From Acuticoccus mangrovi (lineage in GTDB: Bacteria > Pseudomonadota > Alphaproteobacteria > Rhizobiales > Amorphaceae), in the NCBI RefSeq assembly GCF_016411865.1, contig NZ_JAEKJA010000010.1:186001-250000 (forward strand): DNA of 64,000 nt. Reading direction: 5' to 3'. The translations under genes and the position numbers were made by a program. The notes under the pieces were generated by a model. The model ran no database searches. It was not told the origin of the DNA and was given only the letters and a program-made list of their open reading frames with translations. Of the stretch, positions 52,104-60,506 are shown piece after piece (the first letter of the stretch is position 1; each line of letters begins with the position of its first letter).

Positions 52104-53087
52104 CTAGCGGATGATGCCGATCTGGCGCGACAGCGCCTGGATCTCGTCGACATTCTTCTCGACGAAGTCCTTGAAGGCGGCACCGCTGAGGTTGAGCTTG
52201 GCGAGGCCGTTCGCCTCCATCACCGACTGCCACGCGTCGGTGGCGTACATCTTGGTGATGGCGCCGACCCAAAAGTCGTAGGCGCTGTCGGACATCTTGC
52301 CCGGGGCGTAGAAGCCGCGCCAGTTGGCGCCCACCACGTCGATCCCCTCCTCCTTGGCGGTGGGGAAGTCGGCGGCCCATCCCTCGAGGCGCTCGGGGGC
52401 GAGCACGGCGAGCACCTTGAGGTCGCCCGACTCCACGAAGCCCTTCGCCTCGGAAATGTCGCCGGTGAAGGCCTGGACCGAGCCGGCGAGGAGCTGCGTC
52501 ATCGCCTCGCCGCCGCCGGCGAAGGCGACGTACTTGATGGTGCGCACGTCCTCGATGCCCACCTTCTGGGCGGCGAGCAGCACCTTCAGATGGTCCCATC
52601 CGCCGACCGCGGAGCCGCCGGCGAAGGCGATGGAGCGCGGGTCGGCCTTCACCTTCTCGAAGAGCTCGGCCAGCGAGGAGATGTCGGACGAGCCGGAGAC
52701 GCCGATGATGCCGTAGTCGGCGCCGATGGTGGCGACCCAGCGGACCTGGTCGGCGGTGTTGCCGGGGAAGGCACCCTGGGCGAGGCGGGTGGTGGTGGCC
52801 GACGAGGCGGCGACGATGAGGTTGTCGTCGCTGTCGCGCTTGTTGACCACCTCGGCGTAGGCGACGCCGCCGCCGCCGCCCGACAGGTTGGTGACCTGCA
52901 TGGTGGTGGGGATGATACCGAGATCCTGCAGCGTCTTGCCCACCTGGCGGCAGGTGAAGTCCCAGCCGCCGCCGGGGTTGGCGGGCGCGATGCATTGCGG
53001 ATTGGCGGGCGCCTCCTGGGCGATGGCGGGGGCGGCGAGGCCGACGCCGGCGGCAATCGCCGCCGAGCGCAGAAGCGTCTTGAGCAT
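52104..53087 (-). CDS. tctC: Tripartite tricarboxylate transporter substrate-binding protein, TctC/BugT-like
   Basis: 327 residues from ATG 53087 (GGGAGGATCC upstream), with a Sec signal MLKTLLRSAAIAAGVGLAAPAIAQ. The Bug fold is marked by CIAPANPGGGWDFTCRQVGKT, then a serine/threonine-rich ATTTRLAQG segment and GGWDHLKVLL. The CxxPANPGGGWD motif is typical for carboxylate-binding TctC proteins. First gene of the TTT unit; promoter in the 173-nt divergent gap towards the SDR gene. Confidence 0.93.
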   Translation of the reverse strand: MLKTLLRSAAIAAGVGLAAPAIAQEAPANPQCIAPANPGGGWDFTCRQVGKTLQDLGIIPTTMQVTNLSGGGGGVAYAEVVNKRDSDDNLIVAASSATTTRLAQGAFPGNTADQVRWVATIGADYGIIGVSGSSDISSLAELFEKVKADPRSIAFAGGSAVGGWDHLKVLLAAQKVGIEDVRTIKYVAFAGGGEAMTQLLAGSVQAFTGDISEAKGFVESGDLKVLAVLAPERLEGWAADFPTAKEEGIDVVGANWRGFYAPGKMSDSAYDFWVGAITKMYATDAWQSVMEANGLAKLNLSGAAFKDFVEKNVDEIQALSRQIGIIR

Positions 53088-53260
53088 GGATCCTCCCTGC
53101 CGGTTGATGTCCGGCGTGTCAGTGTTTCCCGTGACATTCGGCGGGAAGCGGCGCCGAGGCAAGGGGGCGAGGCGGTATCGATAAGATCCGCCGGTCCGGG
53201 GCTGGCGGTCGAAGGCGTGGCAGGGCTATCAGCGCAGGGTGCAACGGCAGGGAGGACAGC

Positions 53261-53962
53261 ATGTCTCAGAAGGTGGCGCTCATCACTGCGGGAGGCAGCG
53301 GCATGGGGGCGGGAGCGGCGCGACGCCTCGCGGCGGACGGATGCCGCGTCGCGATCCTCTCCTCCTCCGGCAAGGGAGAGAGGCTCGCCGAGGAGCTGGG
53401 CGGCTTCGGGGTGACGGGCTCCAACCAGTCGGCCGAGGATCTGACGCGCCTGGTGTCGGGGGCGATGGAGCGCTACGGGCGGATCGACGTTCTGGTGAAC
53501 TCCGCCGGCCATGGCCCGAAGGGTGACATCCTCGCCATCGCCGACGAGGACTGGCACACGGGGCTCGACGTCTACCTGATGAACGTGATCCGTCCGACGC
53601 GCCTCGTCGCGCCGCTGATGGCGGAGGCGGGCGGCGGCGCGATCATCAACATTTCCACCTTCGCCGTGTTCGAGCCCGATCCGCTGTTTCCAACCTCCGG
53701 CGTGTTCCGCGCCGGGCTCGCCGCCTTCACCAAGCTCTTCGCCGACAAGTTCGCCGCGCAGAATGTGCGCATGAACAACGTGCTGCCGGGCTTCATCGAC
53801 AGCCTGCCGGAGAAGGAGGACCGCCGCGCGCGCATCCCGATGGGCCGCTACGGCACCACCGAGGAGGTGTCGGCGCTGATCGCCTATCTCGCGAGCGACG
53901 TCGCCGCCTATGTGACGGGCCAGAACATCCGCATCGACGGCGGCCTGACGCGCTCGGTCTGA
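53261..53962 (+). CDS. SDR family oxidoreductase with atypical catalytic motif
   Basis: 233 residues with the SDR Rossmann fold: nucleotide-binding TAGGSGMGAGAARRLAADG (variant of TGxxxGxG), VNSAGHGPKGD in place of NNAG, and C-terminal YVTGQNIRIDGGL. The active-site Tyr-xxx-Lys is missing: where YxxSK is expected the sequence reads PTSGVFRAGLAAFTK, giving Ser and Arg. It may use a different mechanism or be a non-catalytic member of an uncharacterised subfamily. Divergent from tctC, convergent with the amidase. Confidence 0.88.
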   Translation: MSQKVALITAGGSGMGAGAARRLAADGCRVAILSSSGKGERLAEELGGFGVTGSNQSAEDLTRLVSGAMERYGRIDVLVNSAGHGPKGDILAIADEDWHTGLDVYLMNVIRPTRLVAPLMAEAGGGAIINISTFAVFEPDPLFPTSGVFRAGLAAFTKLFADKFAAQNVRMNNVLPGFIDSLPEKEDRRARIPMGRYGTTEEVSALIAYLASDVAAYVTGQNIRIDGGLTRSV

Positions 53963-53964
53963 GC

Positions 53965-55347
53965 CTAACCGATGGGCGGGGCGGCGAGGTGGTGCTCGCT
54001 CGCCCGCTGGAAGGCGCCGACGAGGGCGAGGAGGGCCATCTCGTCGAACGGGCGGCCGACGAGCTGGAGGCCCACGGGCAGCCCGCCCGCGCCGAAGCCC
54101 GCCGGGAAGGCGAGGGCGGGAACGCCGAGATAGTTGGCCGGCCGCATCAGCCGGCTCATGCGCCGGATCAGCGCCTCGGCGAGTGGTCCGCCGCCGACGT
54201 CGGTGTCCTCGAGCCTCGGCGCCTCGAAGGCGACGACGGGGGTGAGGACGGCGTCGACCTCCTCCGTCGCGGCGAGGTGGGCGGCAAGGGCGGCGCCACG
54301 CCCGCGTGCGGCCGCCAGATAGTCCTGCGCGCTGTAGCCGAAGCCGTTGAGGAGGCGGTTGCGGATCTGCGGCTCGAAGCCGTCGGGCTCGGCGAGGATC
54401 TTGTCGCGATGCTGGCTCAGCGCCTCGCTCGCGACGAGCACGAGCTGGCCGGCCGAAAGGGGAGCCTGATCGGGAAGGCGCACCCGCCGCACGGCGACGC
54501 CGAGCCGCTCGAAGCCGGTGATCGCCGCCTCGAGAGCGGCGGCGACGCCGGGGCTCAGATCGTCGAGATAGAAGCGTTCAGGCACGCCGATCACGCGGCC
54601 GTCGACGGGCGCGTCAACGGCCGCGGCGTAGTCGGGCAAGGGGTGGTCTTCGGCGGTGGGGTCGCGCGGGTCGGGGCCGGCGATCTCCTGCAGCACGGCG
54701 GCGACGGCGGCGGCGCTACGGGCCATCGGGCCGATGGTGTCGAGGCTGAAGGAGAGCGGCATGGTGCCGGCGCGGCTCACGAGCCCCTGCGTGGGCTTGA
54801 GGCCGGTGATGCCCGTGAAGTGGGCGGGCATGCGGATCGAGCCGCCGGTATCGGAGCCGAGGGCGGCGAACACCATGCGCGCCGCCACCGCCGCCGCCGG
54901 ACCCGAGGACGACCCGCCGACGATGTGATCGGTGTGCCAGGGATTGTGGACGGGGCCTAGGAAGGCGTTGTGGCCGGTGCTCGAATGGGCGAGCTCGGCC
55001 ATGTGCAGCGTGCCGAGGTCGAGGGCGCCGGCGGCATCGAGCCGGGCGAGCACGGTCGCCGTGGTGGTGGCGACGGTGTGCGCGAAGCCGCGCGAGCCGA
55101 AGGTGGAGACCATGCCGGCGCGCAGGAACATGTCCTTGTGCGCAAGAGGGAGGCCGGCGAGCGGTCCGGCGGCGGGTGCCTGGGCCCGCGCTCGGGCCGC
55201 TGCGTCGTCAAGCCGCACGAAGGCGTTGATGGCCCCGTCGAGCCGTCCGATGCGCTCCAGCGCCGCCTCGAGGAGCGCCGCGGGGGTGAGCGATCCGGCA
55301 CGGAGCGCCGCAAGCGCCTCGGGAATGTCGAGGCAGAGAGGGTTCAC
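53965..55347 (-). CDS. Amidase signature family protein (AtzE/GatA-like)
   Basis: 460 residues, full length. The Ser-cis-Ser-Lys triad is visible: Lys71 (LAHKDMF), cis-Ser146 (GGSSSGPAAAVAARM) and nucleophile Ser170 (GSDTGGSIRMPAHF). These enzymes hydrolyse amides; the closest-looking relatives include AtzE (1-carboxybiuret hydrolase) and GatA-like proteins. Its ATG overlaps the stop of a 71-residue gene, a layout used by AtzG-AtzE. Substrate undetermined. Confidence 0.92.
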   Translation of the reverse strand: MNPLCLDIPEALAALRAGSLTPAALLEAALERIGRLDGAINAFVRLDDAAARARAQAPAAGPLAGLPLAHKDMFLRAGMVSTFGSRGFAHTVATTTATVLARLDAAGALDLGTLHMAELAHSSTGHNAFLGPVHNPWHTDHIVGGSSSGPAAAVAARMVFAALGSDTGGSIRMPAHFTGITGLKPTQGLVSRAGTMPLSFSLDTIGPMARSAAAVAAVLQEIAGPDPRDPTAEDHPLPDYAAAVDAPVDGRVIGVPERFYLDDLSPGVAAALEAAITGFERLGVAVRRVRLPDQAPLSAGQLVLVASEALSQHRDKILAEPDGFEPQIRNRLLNGFGYSAQDYLAAARGRGAALAAHLAATEEVDAVLTPVVAFEAPRLEDTDVGGGPLAEALIRRMSRLMRPANYLGVPALAFPAGFGAGGLPVGLQLVGRPFDEMALLALVGAFQRASEHHLAAPPIG

Positions 55348-55559
55348 CGCCGCGCCGCCCGCAGCGTTGCGACGAGATCGGCGGGCTCGGCGCCGAACGG
55401 GAGCGCCTCTCCACGCGGCAGCGCCTCAACCACCGGCAGCACCGCGTCGGCGATGGCGGGACCGCGCTCGGCGGGGGCGCCGTGGGCGACGGCGGCGGCA
55501 GCACGCGCCGCAATCCTCGGGTTGGCATCGCTGTTGCTAGCAGCGGGCATGATGAACAC
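55344..55559 (-). CDS. Small helical protein, possible AtzG/GatC-like partner of the amidase
   Basis: 71 residues, mainly Ala/Arg-rich and predicted helical, with the pattern AARAAAAVAHGAPA followed by a VLPVVEALPRGEALPFGAEPADL segment. AtzG (DUF4089) and GatC are small helical proteins that complete their amidase partners, and the 4-nt overlap with the amidase start supports that role here. Sequence similarity could not be tested, so the assignment rests on size, position and general pattern. Its start is close to an AT-rich promoter-like stretch. Confidence 0.5.
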   Translation of the reverse strand: MFIMPAASNSDANPRIAARAAAAVAHGAPAERGPAIADAVLPVVEALPRGEALPFGAEPADLVATLRAARR

Positions 55560-55691
55560 TCCCTCTTACGCCGTTTGGCTTAAGTTAAATCTCCCTGAAA
55601 TACAATGATCTGTCACCAGTTTGGCTGGAGCCCCCAAATGTTCGACGTCCGGGCTCGGACACCTTTTGACTTTCAATCCCGTCAGAAGGTG

Positions 55692-56843
55692 ATGGAGCTC
55701 GATTTTTCGGCGGATGAATACGCCCGTCGTTGTCGCGAATTGGCGGCCGAGATGCGCGAGGATGGACTCGACGCGCTGTTGATCTTCGAGCGCGGCGGGG
55801 ATTGCTCCAACACGCGCTACCTGACGGGCTTCGCCCACGCCTCAACCTTCACGGGAGACTCGCTGACCCTCGTGCGGGACGACGGCGAGGTGGCGCTGAT
55901 CACGAGCGCCATCGCCCACGGCGAGCCGATGCACTCCAATATCCAGACCGCCTGGCTCGAGACCGTGCGCTGCCTCGCGAGCGGCGCGGCCGAGGCCTTC
56001 GCGGCGACGGCGGGGGAGGTGCTCGCGGCGTGGACATCGCGGCGCGTCGGCCTCCACGATCCGGATCATCTGCCGCTCGGCATCTACCGGGCGCTGACGG
56101 CGCTCGGCGGCCTGCGCTTCTCGCCGGCGCAGGATCTCGTCGCGCCGCTGCGCCGGGTGAAGTCGCCGGCCGAGATCGCCGTGCTGCGCCGTCTCGGCGC
56201 GATCACCGCCGAAGCGATGGGGGCGGCCGTCGCCGCGGTGCGGGAGGGGGTGTCGGAGTCCGAGATCGCCGCCGAGGCGCACCGCTCCGCCATCGCCGCC
56301 GGGGCGGAGCTGATGGCCTTCGGCTGCTACGTCGCGACCGGCCCGCGCGGCGCGCTCAAGAATGTCGCGCCGCGCCCCGACCGGTTCGTCGCGCCGGGCG
56401 AGCTCGTGGTCATCGATCTCGGCCTCAAGCTCGCCGGCTACCAGTCCGACATGTCGCGCAACGTGGTGGTGGGGAGGGTGGACCCGCGCCTTGCCGACAT
56501 GCTCGACGCCTGCGACGCGGCGCTCGCCGCGGGTAAGGCCGCGACGCGGCCCGGCGTGCGCGACGTCGACGTGGTGGCCGCCGTGCGCGAGGTGATCGCC
56601 GAGCGGGGCTTCGAGGCAGACGACTATTCCATTTGCCACAGCTACGGCCTCGACCTCGTGGAGGCGCCGCGCTTCGACGCGGCGCGCCCCACCACGCTGA
56701 CCGCCGGCATGACCTTCTTCGTCGAGCCGATGATCATCCCGCCGCACGTCGGCTCGGTCTGCATCGAGGACATGATCGTGGTGACCGACACCGGCTGCGA
56801 GACGCTGACGCCGCTGCCCACGCGCCATTGGCCCGGCGCGTGA
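55692..56843 (+). CDS. M24 family Xaa-Pro peptidase/creatinase-like hydrolase, metal ligands present
   Basis: 383 residues from ATG 55692, preceded by AGAAGGTG; in-frame ATGs at 55605 and 55638 are possible. N-terminal creatinase-like domain and C-terminal pita-bread domain. All five metal positions are kept: Asp in VVIDLGLKLAGYQSDMSR (both Asp residues), His in ICHSYGLDLV, Glu in MTFFVEPMI and Glu in SVCIEDMIVV. This contrasts with the metal-poor paralogue at 12142. It should hydrolyse an imide or amide bond next to Pro or a similar group and probably serves the same pathway as the amidase divergent to it. Confidence 0.9.
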   Translation: MELDFSADEYARRCRELAAEMREDGLDALLIFERGGDCSNTRYLTGFAHASTFTGDSLTLVRDDGEVALITSAIAHGEPMHSNIQTAWLETVRCLASGAAEAFAATAGEVLAAWTSRRVGLHDPDHLPLGIYRALTALGGLRFSPAQDLVAPLRRVKSPAEIAVLRRLGAITAEAMGAAVAAVREGVSESEIAAEAHRSAIAAGAELMAFGCYVATGPRGALKNVAPRPDRFVAPGELVVIDLGLKLAGYQSDMSRNVVVGRVDPRLADMLDACDAALAAGKAATRPGVRDVDVVAAVREVIAERGFEADDYSICHSYGLDLVEAPRFDAARPTTLTAGMTFFVEPMIIPPHVGSVCIEDMIVVTDTGCETLTPLPTRHWPGA

Positions 56844-56927
56844 GGGTCGCGGCGAGGCGACCTTCCCTGCTCGGGCGGCGCGTTCTAGGTTTCCCGTCGT
56901 TCCCGCATCGCTGAGGAGTGGCGAGAG

Positions 56928-57770
56928 ATGTTCGAGATCAAAGCCGTGAGCTTTCGGGACCCCGATGCGCCGGCGGCCTTCGCCCGCTCGCTGCGCGAGA
57001 CGGGCTTTGCCGTGCTCGCCGACCACCCCATCACCCCGGAGCGGATCGACGCGGCCTATGCCGAGTGGGGCCGCTTCTTCGCCTCGCCCGACAAGGAGAG
57101 CTTCAAGGTTCGCCCGCCCGCGCCGGACGGCTACTATCCGTTCCGCTCCGAGAACGCCAAGGGCGCGCCGGCCAAGGACCTCAAGGAGTTCTTCCAGGTC
57201 TACCCGGCGACGCACCTGCCCGACAGCGTCGAGGCGACGACGCGCGGCCTCTACGAGGATCTCGTCGTCCTCGGCATCACGCTGCTCGAGTGGGTCGAGG
57301 ACAATACCCCGCCCGAGATCCGGGCGCGGTTCAGCGAGCCGCTGCCCGCCATGCTGCGCGGCAGCGCGATGTCGATGCTGCGCATCCTCCACTATCCGCC
57401 GCAGACCGGGGCGCCGCCCGAGCCCGGCGCGACGCGCGCCGCCGCCCACGAGGACATCAACCTCATCACGCTGCTCGTCGCCGGCTCCGCCCCCGGCCTC
57501 GAGGCGCAGGACCGCGACGGCAACTGGCATGCCGTGCCCTGCGACCGCGGCATGATCGCCGTCAACACGGGGGACATGCTGGAGCTCGCCTCGGGCGGCT
57601 ACTACCCCTCGACGACCCACCGCGTGGTCAACCCGGAGGACGGGCAGGGCGGGGCGCGCTTCTCGATGCCGATGTTCATCCATCCGCGCCCCGAGGTCCG
57701 CCTCAGCGTGGAGAAGACGGCGAACGAGTATCTGCAGGAGCGGCTGCGCGAGATCGGCCTCGCGGGGTGA
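56928..57770 (+). CDS. 2-oxoglutarate/Fe(II)-dependent oxygenase, isopenicillin-N-synthase-like
   Basis: 280 residues. DIOX-type N-terminus (GFAVLADHPITPERIDAAY), then the C-terminal jelly roll with HxD in AAHEDINLITLLV, distal His in STTHRVVNPE and Arg in RFSMPMF, the His-His-Asp/Arg set of 2OG-Fe(II) oxygenases. Likely a hydroxylase or desaturase of a small molecule. Lies 84 nt after the M24 gene and 83 nt before the BMP-type binding protein, on the same strand, so probably part of the same transcription unit. Confidence 0.9.
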   Translation: MFEIKAVSFRDPDAPAAFARSLRETGFAVLADHPITPERIDAAYAEWGRFFASPDKESFKVRPPAPDGYYPFRSENAKGAPAKDLKEFFQVYPATHLPDSVEATTRGLYEDLVVLGITLLEWVEDNTPPEIRARFSEPLPAMLRGSAMSMLRILHYPPQTGAPPEPGATRAAAHEDINLITLLVAGSAPGLEAQDRDGNWHAVPCDRGMIAVNTGDMLELASGGYYPSTTHRVVNPEDGQGGARFSMPMFIHPRPEVRLSVEKTANEYLQERLREIGLAG

Positions 57771-57853
57771 GCCGCGGGCCCACTTGCGGTGGACCACCGC
57801 CGGAGCTTTCAATAGATTCGAAAAATGCGCAGGCGCGCACAACGGAGATGGTG

Positions 57854-58861
57854 ATGGAACTGACGCGGATCGCGGGTCTCGCCGGTGCACTTCTGACGGC
57901 CGTCGCCGTTGCGCCCGCAGCGGCCCAGGACTTCAAGCCCGCCGTGGTGTTCGACATGGGCGGCAAGTTCGACAAGTCGTTCAACGAAGGCGTGTGGAAC
58001 GGCGTCAAGCGCTTCTCCGACGAGACCGGCATCGAGGTGATGGAGTTCGAGGTCACCAACGAGACGCAGCGCGAGCAGGCGATCACCCGCATGGCCCAGC
58101 GCGGGGCGACGCTGGTGCTCGGCGTGGGCTTCTCCCAGGCCGACGCCATCGACAAGGTGGCGCAGGAATATCCCGACAAGAAGTTCGCCATCATCGACGT
58201 CTACTGGCTCGATCAACCCAATCTGCGCCAGTACCGCTTCGAGGAGCATCAGGGCAGCTACCTCGCCGGCGTCGCCGCGGCGATGGCGAGCGAGACGGGC
58301 ACCGTCGGCTTCGTCGGCGGCATGGACGTGCCGCTGATCCGCAAGTTCGCCTGCGGCTACGTCCAGGGCGTCAAGGCGACCGATCCCGACGCCACGGTGA
58401 TCGAGAACATGACCGGCACCACCCCCGCCGCCTGGAACGACCCGACGAAGGGCGCCGAGCTCGCCCGCAGCCAGATCGATCGCGGCGCGGACGTCGTCTA
58501 CCACGCCGCGGGTGGCACCGGCCTCGGCGTGATCCGCGCCGTCGCCGATGCCGGCAAGCTCGCCATCGGCGTCGACAGCGACCAGAACGACGTGGCGCCC
58601 GGCTCGGTGCTGACATCGATGCTGAAGCGCGTCGACAACGCCGCCTACGACACGCTGATGGACGGCAAGAACGACGAGTTCACCTCCGGCATCGTGAGCC
58701 TCGGCCTCGCCGAGGAGGGCGTCGATCTGGTGGCGAACGAGGAGAATGCGGCGCTCATGACGCAGGAGATCCGCGCCGCCGTGGACGGGGCGAAGGCCAA
58801 GATCATCGCCGGCGAGATCGAGGTCCACAACTACGAAGACGACCAGAGCTGCCCGTTCTGA
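57854..58861 (+). CDS. BMP family ABC transporter substrate-binding lipoprotein-like protein
   Basis: 335 residues from ATG 57854 (GGAG 6 nt upstream), Sec-type signal MELTRIAGLAGALLTAVAVAPAAAQ without a lipobox Cys. Bmp/Med/PnrA fold: VVFDMGGKFDKSFNEGVWNG, then RYRFEEHQGSYLAGVAAAMAS-like block and GADVVYHAAGGTGLGVI. Relatives bind purine nucleosides or related compounds. The C-terminus ends in a Cys-containing segment (DDQSCPF). Followed by the two-domain ATPase and two permeases of the same importer. Confidence 0.93.
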   Translation: MELTRIAGLAGALLTAVAVAPAAAQDFKPAVVFDMGGKFDKSFNEGVWNGVKRFSDETGIEVMEFEVTNETQREQAITRMAQRGATLVLGVGFSQADAIDKVAQEYPDKKFAIIDVYWLDQPNLRQYRFEEHQGSYLAGVAAAMASETGTVGFVGGMDVPLIRKFACGYVQGVKATDPDATVIENMTGTTPAAWNDPTKGAELARSQIDRGADVVYHAAGGTGLGVIRAVADAGKLAIGVDSDQNDVAPGSVLTSMLKRVDNAAYDTLMDGKNDEFTSGIVSLGLAEEGVDLVANEENAALMTQEIRAAVDGAKAKIIAGEIEVHNYEDDQSCPF

Positions 58862-58904
58862 GCCGCCCGATGCATCTGCCGCGGCGGCATCGAGAGGCGG
58901 CGCG

Positions 58905-60506
58905 ATGACGCCCCCCGCCGTCCGCCTCACCGCGATCTCCAAGCGTTTCGGCGCGGTGCAGGCGAACGACGCGGTCGACCTCACCGTCGCGGCCGGGGCG
59001 ATCCACGGCATCATCGGTGAGAACGGGGCGGGCAAGTCGACGCTGGTATCGATCCTCTCCGGCCACTACACGGCCGATTCGGGAGAGATCGCCCTCTTCG
59101 GCAAGCCGGTGAAGCTTGCGACCAGCGCCGACGCCATCGCCCTCGGCATCGGCATGGTGCATCAGCACTTCATGCTGGTGCCCAATTTCACCGTCCTCGA
59201 AAATCTCATGCTGGGCCTCGCCAAGGCCCCCTTTCTCGCCGAAAGCCGGGCCGACGTGCGCGAGCGCCTCGCCCGCATCGAGGAGGACTACGGCCTCTCC
59301 GTCGATCCCGACATGGTGGTGGAGCGGCTGCCCGTCGGCCTGCAGCAGCGGGTGGAGATTATCAAGGCGCTGATCGGCGGCGGCCGCATCCTGATCCTCG
59401 ACGAGCCGACCGGCGTCCTCACCCCCGACGAGACCGACCGCCTGTTCGAAAGCCTCAAGGTGCTGAAGTCGAAGGGGGTGACGATCCTCCTCATCACCCA
59501 CAAGCTGCGCGAGATCATGGCGATCACCGACACGGTGTCGGTGATGCGGCGCGGCAGGATGGTCGCCCACACCGCCACTGCGGACACCGATCGGGCGAGC
59601 CTTGCCGAGCTGATGGTGGGGCGCAGCGTGGAGCTCGTGACGAACACCCGCAGCCGCGCCGCCGGCGAGGTCGCGCTCGCGGTGCGCGATCTCTCCGCCG
59701 AGGACGAGACGGGCAAGGGGAGGCTCCACGCCATCTCCTTCGACCTGCGCGCCGGCGAGATCGTCGGCGTCGCGGGTGTCGCGGGAAACGGCCAGTCGGA
59801 GCTTCTCGCCGTGCTCGCCGGGCTGACGCCGCCGAGTGGCGGCAGCTTCGCCTTCGCCGGGCGCACGGTGAGCGCCGCAGCGCCCGCCGATCCGCACCTG
59901 ATGCGCCGCCTCGGCCTCGCCCACGTGCCGGAGGATCGACGCCGGGAGGGTCTCGTCATGGCCTTCCAGATGCTCGAGAATGCGGTGCTCGGCTATCTCC
60001 GCTTCGCCCGGGGGGCGCGGCGCTGGCTCCTCGAGAAGCGCCGCATGCGCGAGCGCTGCGACGGGCTGATGCGGCGCTTCGACGTGCGTCCGCCCGACCC
60101 GCGGCTGCGCGCGGCGGGCTTTTCCGGCGGCAATCAGCAGAAGCTGGTGCTCGCCCGCGAGCACGGCGCGGCGCCCACCGTCCTCCTCGTCGGCCAGCCC
60201 ACGCGGGGGGTCGACATCGGCGCCATCGAGTTCATCCACCGCGAGCTCCTCGCGCTGCGCGACAAGGGCTGCGCGATCCTCCTCGTCTCGGTGGAGCTCG
60301 ACGAGATCCTCGCCCTCTCCGACCGGGTGATGGCGATGAACGCCGGCCGCATCGTCGGCATCCTCGACGCCGCGGATGCCGACCGGCAGAGCGTGGGGCT
60401 GATGATGGCGGGCGTCGACCGGGCGGCGAACTCGGACCGCGCCGCCATGGGTCGCGCCGGCATGGGTCACGCCGGCATGGGCCACGCCGCCGGAGACGAG
60501 CGTTGA
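58905..60506 (+). CDS. ABC transporter ATP-binding protein, two ATPase domains (BMP/nucleoside and ribose type)
   Basis: 533 residues with two ABC domains. Domain 1 is complete: GENGAGKSTLVSIL Walker A, a VGLQQRVEIIKAL signature variant and LILDEPTGVLT Walker B. Domain 2 has GVAGNGQSELLAVLAGL as a degenerate Walker A, AGFSGGNQQKLVLARE as signature and LLVGQPTRGVD as Walker B. Domain 2 divergence is usual for this class. The C-terminus has a three-copy repeat MGxAG rich in Met, Gly and His. The permease start codon TTG at 60503 overlaps this stop. Confidence 0.93.
   Translation: MTPPAVRLTAISKRFGAVQANDAVDLTVAAGAIHGIIGENGAGKSTLVSILSGHYTADSGEIALFGKPVKLATSADAIALGIGMVHQHFMLVPNFTVLENLMLGLAKAPFLAESRADVRERLARIEEDYGLSVDPDMVVERLPVGLQQRVEIIKALIGGGRILILDEPTGVLTPDETDRLFESLKVLKSKGVTILLITHKLREIMAITDTVSVMRRGRMVAHTATADTDRASLAELMVGRSVELVTNTRSRAAGEVALAVRDLSAEDETGKGRLHAISFDLRAGEIVGVAGVAGNGQSELLAVLAGLTPPSGGSFAFAGRTVSAAAPADPHLMRRLGLAHVPEDRRREGLVMAFQMLENAVLGYLRFARGARRWLLEKRRMRERCDGLMRRFDVRPPDPRLRAAGFSGGNQQKLVLAREHGAAPTVLLVGQPTRGVDIGAIEFIHRELLALRDKGCAILLVSVELDEILALSDRVMAMNAGRIVGILDAADADRQSVGLMMAGVDRAANSDRAAMGRAGMGHAGMGHAAGDER
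60447..60491 (+). repeat. 15-nt coding tandem repeat, three copies
   Basis: Three successive 15-nt units (60447-60461, 60462-60476, 60477-60491) encode MGRAG, MGHAG and MGHAA near the C-terminus of the two-domain ATPase. They differ by only a few bases, so they arose by recent slippage or duplication. The tail is beyond the conserved domain. Confidence 0.75.
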
